Source: Desulfurococcales archaeon (GTDB taxonomy: Archaea; Thermoproteota; Thermoprotei_A; Sulfolobales; WANQ01). Taken from it: a stretch of 6,385 nucleotides of DNA. The stretch is taken from positions 1-6,385 of the forward strand of contig JALUDQ010000019.1 of assembly GCA_027043985.1 (NCBI GenBank), read 5' to 3'. This document shows positions 1 to 5,463 of this stretch, one piece after another. The notes beneath the pieces are model-generated. The model was not told the origin of the DNA. It ran no database searches and worked only from the letters and a program-made list of their open reading frames with translations. A program made the position numbers and the translations under genes. The first letter of the stretch is position 1, and each line of letters begins with the position of its first letter.

Positions 1-65
1 TGCACGTTGAACTCGAAAACGGTGTAATCCACGAGTATTTTTTAAAAGATGTTGAACTAGTATAA
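1..65 (+). CDS. 3' end of an unidentified upstream gene (partial)
   Basis: The frame starting at base 3 stays open for 20 codons and ends in TAA at 63-65. It reads as an ordinary charged C-terminus, HVELENGVIHEYFLKDVELV. The other two plus frames close within 27 bases, and a normal archaeal promoter with a new start follows just after this stop, which fits a gene end here. Too little is present to name a family. It has no hydrophobic anchor or stalk-like composition, so it is probably cytoplasmic, but that is weak. The reading frame itself could still be chance. Confidence 0.5.
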   Translation, partial: HVELENGVIHEYFLKDVELV

Positions 66-71
66 CAGTGA

Positions 72-82
72 TATCTATATTA
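72..82 (+). promoter_or_regulatory. TATA-box promoter of the TTG-started membrane protein gene
   Basis: TATCTATATTA lies about 40 bp before the start codon at 118. With the usual 24-26 bp from TATA box to start site in archaea, transcription would begin near 103, giving a leader of about 15 nt that just covers the ribosome binding site. The box falls in the only A/T-rich part of the 52-bp gap after the upstream stop. Spacing and composition support it; the match is not strong. Confidence 0.4.
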
Positions 83-106
83 CTTCTTGTTAGACCATAG
101 GTTAGT

Positions 107-112
107 GGGGAG
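107..112 (+). promoter_or_regulatory. Ribosome binding site that decides the TTG start at 118
   Basis: GGGGAG is complementary to the 3' end of archaeal 16S rRNA and sits 5 nt before TTG 118. An in-frame TAG at 103-105 rules out any earlier start. The next in-frame ATG, at 175, would cut into the membrane anchor. TTG 118 is therefore the supported start. Confidence 0.65.
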
Positions 113-117
113 ACTTA

Positions 118-1353
118 TTGGACAAGCGCGTTCTCATTATATCCGTACTCGTAGTTGTAGTTGGTATATTGCTCATGTACTTTACCCTAACAATGGGGCC
201 TCTTAAGCCAGTAGTATCACTCGTAAACAATACTAGCTTTACTGGCCGTTTGAGAATAATTAACTCGTGCCCCCATAGTGGGGGGAGGATACTGGTTCAA
301 AGCATTGTGAATGGTTCGTTGCTAACCTCTAGGATTCTGTTTTTCGGGTCCTCGTGTAAGCCCGGGATCCTGTTATCCGAGAATAATAGTGTTGTAACTG
401 GTGTTGCAATACTAAGTTTTGGTAATGAGAGCTTTATAGCTGTATCATCTTATAGGATTGAGGCTGGTGGGACGGCTGCAGAGATAAGAGTATATGATAG
501 TAATGGAAAACTGGTATGGGAGCTAGAAGACTCGAAAACCGTTAACGCTACAATAACATGTGGCATTGAATCTAATTTCTTTATTTTAGCTAGCCTAGAC
601 TCTCAAGGACAGCTACACGTCTCAAAAATATACGTTGATAACAATGGAGTAGGCTATGATTGGAATAAAACGTTTAGTATAAGCCCCTCAATACAGTTCA
701 ATAACATTCTATTATCGCTGAACTCTATTACAAATACTATAGCGGTTGCTTCTGGTCGAACACTACTAGTATTAAACTATAACGATGGCACTATCCTACT
801 CGGTGTAAAGGATATTGGTGGTAGAATAGTGAAATTAGAAAACACGTGGAGAGAATACTATTTGCTCGTACGAAAATATGATACTGGAAAAATAGTTAGA
901 GTGTATAAGAGCGATAACGGGTTATGGAATTATACCGTAGTATATGAGAATAAGAGTATAGTAGACTTCAAGCCATCTTTTAATGGAGAGGACATAGCTG
1001 TAGCTGTGGGATTGCCTTTCTCCCCATTAAGTGAGAACTCTTCCAGTAAGATAGTATTAGTTAAATCTAATGGTGATGTAATGGGGGAGACAACGGTAAA
1101 GGGGGTAATCATAGGTTTAAACAATCTTAAACGCGTTGGGGGGAGACTGTACCTCTTACTAGACTATGTGGTAGCCAATGGTTCTTCAACGACATATTAT
1201 AGCGCGATCATATTATTGGGGAGAAACGAGTTTGCCTGGAAGCATGCATCTCTAAGACCCGTTAGGAGTACATGGATTGACAGTAGGCTACTAGTCCTAG
1301 AATACGTGGATCATAGAACCATTTTGGACTGTTATAGTATAACTTTCCCATAA
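118..1353 (+). CDS. N-terminally membrane-anchored extracellular beta-propeller-like protein
   Basis: I do not recognise a named family for this 411-residue protein. Residues 1-4 are MDKR, then 5-26 form one hydrophobic helix (LIISVLVVVVGILLMYFTL core). The short basic N-terminus suggests an uncleaved signal anchor with the rest outside the cell. The ectodomain has no further membrane segment and is rich in short beta strands. Turns of the form D/N-x-G-K/T-hydrophobic recur near 127-135 (YDSNGKLVWEL), 222-228, 255-260 and 317-323, as in PQQ/WD-type beta-propeller blades, so a propeller is the best guess. There are about eleven N-x-S/T sequons (for example N65, N103, N143, N183, N271, N278, N354), fitting a glycosylated surface protein. 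Cysteines occur at 51, 80, 148 and 405; two could pair. Start choice rests on the GGGGAG site. It lies 100 bp before the large surface-protein gene on the same strand. It could instead be another all-beta fold. Confidence 0.8.
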   Translation: MDKRVLIISVLVVVVGILLMYFTLTMGPLKPVVSLVNNTSFTGRLRIINSCPHSGGRILVQSIVNGSLLTSRILFFGSSCKPGILLSENNSVVTGVAILSFGNESFIAVSSYRIEAGGTAAEIRVYDSNGKLVWELEDSKTVNATITCGIESNFFILASLDSQGQLHVSKIYVDNNGVGYDWNKTFSISPSIQFNNILLSLNSITNTIAVASGRTLLVLNYNDGTILLGVKDIGGRIVKLENTWREYYLLVRKYDTGKIVRVYKSDNGLWNYTVVYENKSIVDFKPSFNGEDIAVAVGLPFSPLSENSSSKIVLVKSNGDVMGETTVKGVIIGLNNLKRVGGRLYLLLDYVVANGSSTTYYSAIILLGRNEFAWKHASLRPVRSTWIDSRLLVLEYVDHRTILDCYSITFP

Positions 1354-1361
1354 CTCTCTAA

Positions 1362-1393
1362 CGGGTCTGTCTTCTCCTTTATGTCTCTTTGTT
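1362..1393 (+). terminator. Pyrimidine-rich probable terminator
   Basis: A run dominated by T and C (GTCTTCTCCTTTATGTCTCT core) begins about ten bases after the stop at 1351-1353 and precedes the next gene's TATA box. Archaeal RNA polymerase releases at U-rich stretches without needing a hairpin, and none is seen here. The T runs are only three long, so read-through into the next gene is quite possible. Confidence 0.3.
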
Positions 1394-1404
1394 GCCTACT
1401 AACA

Positions 1405-1413
1405 CTTATAACC
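1405..1413 (+). promoter_or_regulatory. TATA-box promoter of the large surface protein gene
   Basis: CTTATAACC is 45-49 bp before ATG 1454. The expected start site is near 1433, leaving a leader of about 20 nt that contains the ribosome binding site. A separate promoter means the two surface-protein genes need not depend on one transcript. No well-defined BRE is visible upstream. Confidence 0.4.
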
Positions 1414-1437
1414 TCAGTTTAAGTAAGCTAAGCTTAA

Positions 1438-1445
1438 GAGGTGGT
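1438..1445 (+). promoter_or_regulatory. Ribosome binding site of the large surface protein gene
   Basis: GAGGTGGT matches the archaeal consensus GAGGTGAT with one mismatch and ends 8 nt before ATG 1454. It favours this ATG over the internal ATG at 1481 (Met10), which would remove the lysines at positions 5-6 from the signal peptide's n-region. Confidence 0.65.
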
Positions 1446-1453
1446 AATACTTT

Positions 1454-4400
1454 ATGCTGTGTGCTAAAAAATCGTATTTTATGATATTATTGCTAGTATT
1501 ATCATTTATAACGCCGTTAACAGTTATTCCAGTAAACGCTCAAGCAAGCCTCCAGGCGGTAGACCGCTATCCTCAAACACTCGTCTACAGCAATGAGCCC
1601 GTCTACTACTTTGTTCAAGCAAGCGGTAACGGGAACCTAACACTAGAAGCTGTAATGAATATAACCTTGGATACAGGGCTAGTAGTAGATACCACGGAAA
1701 TAGTTCCACACGGTACATGTAACTTAAACGTACGAGTAGTATTCCCAAACGATACTGATGTTGCTCACGCTTTTGTTAGAATACATAAAGCGGGTATAGG
1801 TATAGTTGGAGCAGGCTATACGGATCAATGGGGTTTCATAACATTCTATATATGGGGCGGAGCATACTACGTACAAGCATACTACGATGCAGACAATGAC
1901 GGAGTATTTGACTACTACGGTAACCTCTCAATACCGTTCTTCAATAAAGGCGCCGTGGTAAAAGTAACCCTATACCCAGTTAAAGAAACCCTAGGAATCC
2001 ATGGAGCAAGCTATAAGATAACATTTAATCAGAAAATGTTCCGCTTAGGAGCCAACTGGTATATGGGAGTTATACCGGGACTACCATCACTATATACTGT
2101 AGTAAAGGCATCAGATCCAACTATGCCTGGTGATCTAAGAGTAATAGTAAAGTCGAGTGTACAAGTAAATATAAAGACTAGTAGTGGTGAAACACTTTAT
2201 ACGACAACATATAATGTCCAGCCATCCAATTATACCGATAAACTTAAACCAATAGTATTATTACTTGATGAAAACTATGGTGTTGTAGACGATATAAAAC
2301 TAGTTGACGCACCATCAAATACATCTCTAAAAATACTCGCCTTTGACGACTGGAGTCTAGATAAGATTAGAGCATACGCCTACAACGATGCAAGCAATAT
2401 AAGCTTAAGTCTCAAGAAAGACAAGATTACATCCAATCTCGAGATAGCGTTGTCTAAGATCCAAGACGTAATCCATAGTATTGAGGCTAGCCTAGGAAAC
2501 TATACAATAACGATACCAGCTCCATCTATTCCACTCAAAGTATACAATACAATAGTCCCGATCTCTAAGCCAGGCGAGACAATTAGGGTTAAAGCAGTAG
2601 CAGTAGATGCTGGTGGTAGGGAGAGTATTAGTCAGATAGCAGTATTAATGGGGGTAAACAATAAGTCTGATATAATAGTAGTAGACCCCTTGTTCAAGTA
2701 CACTAACTATATTGTAAACGAGAACACTTATGCAGGTATTGGAAGCCTACTAGCATCCATGGGTATAGCCGGGCTATCAGACTACTATAACGGGCTAGCT
2801 AGTCTCGGAAAAGAATACCATAGTTACAAGAACCTATTATACAATTATACTGGAGTAATAGAGAAGTACAAGCCCTATATAGTCAGCCGGCTCCCAGATC
2901 CAAGCCTACTAGATAAGGTAAAGCCTAAGGCAATAGTAATAACTACACCTCTAATCAGCGAAAGCCAGGATAAAGTGGAAGCCATAATAAATTATGCGGC
3001 CAGTCATAATATAACAATAGTATTAACACCACAAGCCCTCCTAGATCCAGCAATAATAGGCGGAGACCGTACAGTATTCTACACTCTGCTACAGTCCTCG
3101 GGACTCGTAGATTACTATGTAGCAGCTAGAATCCTATCACAAGTCTACCCGAACACACTATTATCGATACCATGGATAGAGTGGACTGGCCCACTAACAC
3201 TAGCTGATGGAGAAATAGTATATGCGGTAAACTCTACAATCCAAGCCGGATGGCAGCTAGGCTATGCTGGAATGAGCAACTCGCTCAAAAACCTATTATC
3301 GCTTAACATATCATTAGACTACTATAACCTACTAGCAAGCCAACTAGGAATAGATGCAACTAAACTAGTAGAAAAGGCTGGAGAATCTCTGGACGGTCTC
3401 TCAGGAGTATATGAGTCCTTAGCAAATGCAACCTATATTGGAGGGAAACTAGTAGTAAATGGTGTAGAAGTACCAGTATCAAGTGAGCTAATAAAAATGC
3501 TAGTAGATAAGCCTAGAGCAAAGATTATCGCTAGAAGCAACGATAACCTCGCGATAGCAACGAGATATGATGTAGGAGGCCTCCATGTGATATACACGGG
3601 AGTAGCTCCAAGAGACCTCGGATTAATAGTAAAGCTCCTAGATCAAAAATCGAAAACATATACAACTACAGCGATGTTGCAGGGGATAAGGGTATCAGAA
3701 GAAGTAGTAGAAGAATACCAGTCTATTATGCCTAGTCTAGTAAATTATACTAAACTACTTGTAAACGATACAATAATAGTACCATGCAATGGCTACGCTA
3801 TATACAATATAAGCGATCTAAAGAAAGGTGAAGTAGCGGTTACGGTGATATCAGAAGAAGGTATACCCGAGGTAATAGTTAATAGTGATGGACTAGTACT
3901 AGGAGAACATAATGGGAAAGTATACAATACTATAATAGCTAATGCATCAAAGATAACATTGAATATATCAGTAGATAATCCGAACTCCATGTTAGTACCA
4001 GTAAAGATAATAGTGAGAGCTAAACCGCTTAAGCCTAAACCAGTAGTCGTTGAGACAAAAGGAATAGCACTACAATTAGAATATAATAAGACAGCCTATA
4101 GACTCCTAGGATCACCCGATGAGATAACGGTATCGTTGAAGAAGGAAGACTTAATTGGTGTAAGCAAGCTAATAGTTCCGTTAAACACATTGCCTTCACG
4201 GAAAATAGTGTTAAACCTAACGAGTATTATTAGAAACGATAGAATAGATAGAAGCTTAGACATAGTATTAGTAGACGACGTAGGTAACATGACGTTAAAG
4301 ATAAGTAAGGACACGAATATTTCAACTGGAACACTAGAATTCAAGCCGATGAAAATCCCACCAGCACTACCCGAGAACTCGTATGTAATAGCACCAGTAG

Positions 4401-5122
4401 TAGACATAGGTCCCAGCGGAATAGTATTCAACAAGCCGGTAACAATAGAGGTAACATACAATAAGGAATCAATCCAAATGCTTGAAACAAGCAATAACAC
4501 GATTGTAAACCTATCAATAGCCTACTACGACTACAACAATAATACATGGATTAAAATACCGACAATAGTGAAAGACAATTATGCAATAGCAAATACAACA
4601 CACTTCACACCCTATACACTAATAGCAACAGTAACCAAGATAAATCAGACAACAAACAACACCAACAATAACACGATGACACCAGTAAACAATACAACTA
4701 CAACCATGCCAATAAACACCTCAACTACTACGACCCAGACGGCAACGACGACCACTACAACTACTACGTCTACAACACAGACTACTACGACAACAACTTC
4801 TCCAACAACGTCAACTACAACAACTACAACTCAAACAACAACGCCGACAACTAGTACGCCGACAAAAACAACTATCACGAGCAGTCCAACGACTACTACA
4901 ACGACAAAAACTACTACTTCTAAGACCGCGACAGTTACACCAATAACAAATACTTCAACTCAGCAAACCAAAACCAATACTAGAGTACAGCAAACCAGTA
5001 ATAATGTAATTACTCTACCATTCATAGGCTTAAAGCTAGGAGAAACTGAAGCACTAATACTCGGATCACTAATATTAGCGGCAGTAATATTGCTTATAGC
5101 AGCTGCAATAAAGAGGAGGTAG
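1454..5122 (+). CDS. Large mosaic cell-surface protein with Thr-rich stalk and C-terminal anchor
   Basis: The 1222-residue protein begins with a Sec signal peptide (about 1-29, likely cut after VNA). Residues 30-100 look Ig-like. Residues 103-175 resemble a transthyretin/carboxypeptidase-regulatory fold carrying a calcium-loop motif DADNDGVFD at 145-153. Residues 265-400 look like a further Ig-like domain, ending in the A-V-D-x-G-G type turn at 383-388. Residues 405-735 resemble the DUF4350/GldG-type relatives of class I glutamine amidotransferases: strand-helix pattern at 490-530 (KAIVITTP, then IINYAASHNITIVLTP) and a final VGGLHVIYTG at 707-716. The mature chain has only Cys89 and Cys778, so no amidase nucleophile is present. 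A beta-sandwich covers about 768-856 and a ZU5-like domain about 865-1058. The stalk (1062-1180) is mostly Thr, and the anchor is 1199-1218 followed by KRR. Twenty-seven sequons precede the stalk. An envelope or S-layer-associated role is inferred; no ligand or enzyme activity can be assigned. Confidence 0.88.
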   Translation: MLCAKKSYFMILLLVLSFITPLTVIPVNAQASLQAVDRYPQTLVYSNEPVYYFVQASGNGNLTLEAVMNITLDTGLVVDTTEIVPHGTCNLNVRVVFPNDTDVAHAFVRIHKAGIGIVGAGYTDQWGFITFYIWGGAYYVQAYYDADNDGVFDYYGNLSIPFFNKGAVVKVTLYPVKETLGIHGASYKITFNQKMFRLGANWYMGVIPGLPSLYTVVKASDPTMPGDLRVIVKSSVQVNIKTSSGETLYTTTYNVQPSNYTDKLKPIVLLLDENYGVVDDIKLVDAPSNTSLKILAFDDWSLDKIRAYAYNDASNISLSLKKDKITSNLEIALSKIQDVIHSIEASLGNYTITIPAPSIPLKVYNTIVPISKPGETIRVKAVAVDAGGRESISQIAVLMGVNNKSDIIVVDPLFKYTNYIVNENTYAGIGSLLASMGIAGLSDYYNGLASLGKEYHSYKNLLYNYTGVIEKYKPYIVSRLPDPSLLDKVKPKAIVITTPLISESQDKVEAIINYAASHNITIVLTPQALLDPAIIGGDRTVFYTLLQSSGLVDYYVAARILSQVYPNTLLSIPWIEWTGPLTLADGEIVYAVNSTIQAGWQLGYAGMSNSLKNLLSLNISLDYYNLLASQLGIDATKLVEKAGESLDGLSGVYESLANATYIGGKLVVNGVEVPVSSELIKMLVDKPRAKIIARSNDNLAIATRYDVGGLHVIYTGVAPRDLGLIVKLLDQKSKTYTTTAMLQGIRVSEEVVEEYQSIMPSLVNYTKLLVNDTIIVPCNGYAIYNISDLKKGEVAVTVISEEGIPEVIVNSDGLVLGEHNGKVYNTIIANASKITLNISVDNPNSMLVPVKIIVRAKPLKPKPVVVETKGIALQLEYNKTAYRLLGSPDEITVSLKKEDLIGVSKLIVPLNTLPSRKIVLNLTSIIRNDRIDRSLDIVLVDDVGNMTLKISKDTNISTGTLEFKPMKIPPALPENSYVIAPVVDIGPSGIVFNKPVTIEVTYNKESIQMLETSNNTIVNLSIAYYDYNNNTWIKIPTIVKDNYAIANTTHFTPYTLIATVTKINQTTNNTNNNTMTPVNNTTTTMPINTSTTTTQTATTTTTTTTSTTQTTTTTTSPTTSTTTTTTQTTTPTTSTPTKTTITSSPTTTTTTKTTTSKTATVTPITNTSTQQTKTNTRVQQTSNNVITLPFIGLKLGETEALILGSLILAAVILLIAAAIKRR
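4637..4993 (+). repeat. Low-complexity A/C-rich tract encoding the Thr stalk
   Basis: The plus strand here is strongly biased to A and C because codons 1062-1180 are mostly Thr with some Asn, Ser, Pro, Gln and Lys. It is not an exact tandem repeat: ACA, ACT, ACG and a few ACC codons are interspersed. The N-terminal end (1064-1090) is Asn-rich with six sequons, and the remainder is suited to O-glycosylation. Known archaeal stalks of this type hold the ectodomain away from the membrane. Confidence 0.85.
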
Positions 5123-5124
5123 AG

Positions 5125-5151
5125 AAAAACAGTTTATTTGAATAATTATTC
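5125..5151. terminator. Convergent intergenic region with T runs on both strands and a palindrome
   Basis: The surface-protein gene and the minus-strand microprotein gene converge across 80 bp. On the minus strand a five-T run (5125-5129) would end the microprotein transcript. On the plus strand T-rich sequence follows at 5133-5139. A perfect 12-bp palindrome GAATAATTATTC occupies 5140-5151, but it is all A/T inside and too weak to be a stable hairpin at high temperature. A bidirectional termination zone is the simplest reading. Confidence 0.35.
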
Positions 5152-5202
5152 TCCTAATAACATGTTTTCGACGATTCACTCATAATAGTCTATCAAGCCT
5201 GC

Positions 5203-5355
5203 TTAGAAGCCGAAGGGTGTGTCTTCACCGTCTTCTTCGTCTCCTGTATCCGGCTGGATTGTACCATTTGCTAATACAATTATCGCTTTCTTTGCTACTA
5301 CTATTAGGATGAAGACTGCTACCCAGAACCATTTGTTTAATAGAATCTTCTTCAT
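5203..5355 (-). CDS. 50-residue single-pass membrane microprotein with acidic tail
   Basis: Reading the minus strand from ATG at 5355-5353 gives 50 codons and a TAA at 5205-5203. The N-terminus is MKKILLNKW. A hydrophobic stretch follows at about 9-29, interrupted by Lys22-Lys23, and then comes an acidic tail (35-46, PDTGDEEDGEDT) ending PFGF. In-frame TAA lies four codons before the ATG and no other start exists between, so the start is firm if the gene is real. The upstream GTGAG is only a weak ribosome binding site. The basic-hydrophobic-acidic layout fits a small membrane protein, tail probably outside by the positive-inside rule; a cleaved signal peptide (after VLA, residue 29) is the alternative. 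It converges with the large surface gene and diverges from the regulator gene. No family is recognised. The organised composition supports it being coding. Confidence 0.62.
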   Translation of the reverse strand: MKKILLNKWFWVAVFILIVVAKKAIIVLANGTIQPDTGDEEDGEDTPFGF

Positions 5356-5418
5356 GTTCTCACATTATTCTAACATACAAGTAGCTAGGTGATTAACTCG
5401 GAGTAAAACAGTGGCATC

Positions 5419-5427
5419 TTTAATATA
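5419..5427 (+). promoter_or_regulatory. TATA-box promoter of the regulator gene, possibly shared with the divergent gene
   Basis: TTTAATATA is 37-45 bp before ATG 5464, predicting a start near 5449 and a leader of about 15 nt. Read on the minus strand it is TATATTAAA, also a plausible TATA box, which would start a transcript near 5397 and give the microprotein a leader of about 40 nt. No alternative minus-strand box of similar quality was seen between 5356 and 5418. Confidence 0.4.
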
Positions 5428-5449
5428 CTGGGTTTTAACAATACATTAT

Positions 5450-5454
5450 GGGAG
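5450..5454 (+). promoter_or_regulatory. Ribosome binding site of the regulator gene
   Basis: GGGAG ends 9 nt before ATG 5464. The frame is open upstream only to TAA at 5404-5406 and contains no ATG, GTG or TTG before 5464, so this start is the first available one. Confidence 0.55.
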
Positions 5455-5463
5455 AAAGAAGAA

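Noticed and set aside
10..540. Shared word ACTCGAAAAC near 11-20 and 531-540
   Set aside because: It is ten bases, in different frames and unrelated contexts, with no extension on either side; best taken as chance.
930..1124. Minus-strand open frame of 64 codons
   Set aside because: It is fully inside the propeller-like gene, with no own regulatory signals and no recognisable motif.
1524..1748. Minus-strand open frame of 74 codons, Leu- and Arg-rich
   Set aside because: It is the antisense of the signal peptide and first Ig-like domain; its Leu/Arg bias comes from the complement of the sense codons.
3793..3990. Minus-strand open frame of 65 codons
   Set aside because: It overlaps the beta-sandwich domain of the surface protein and has no independent support.
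4096..4500. Minus-strand open frame of 134 codons
   Set aside because: It lies wholly inside the surface-protein gene, whose signal peptide, domains and stalk are continuous across it. Its composition is the complement of ATA/GTA-rich coding sequence, and no promoter or ribosome binding site was seen.
5112..5119. Strong SD-like sequence AGGAGGTA-type at the end of the surface gene
   Set aside because: It is produced by the Lys-Arg-Arg codons and stop of the anchor. The only following start (ATG 5162) gives seven codons.
1454..5122. Identity as tetrabrachion, the Staphylothermus S-layer scaffold
   Set aside because: Tetrabrachion's stalk is a long coiled coil. Here no heptad coiled-coil region is visible, and the stalk is a disordered Thr tract.
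5030..5122. Archaeosortase (PGF-CTERM-type) sorting signal
   Set aside because: The order Thr stalk, hydrophobic helix, basic end is similar, but the PGF motif is absent (LPF is present and 10 residues from the helix), so a plain C-terminal membrane anchor is simpler.
5387..5393. Plus-strand AGGTGAT, a perfect ribosome binding site match
   Set aside because: No start codon with an open frame follows at a usable distance, and it lies in the divergent promoter region.
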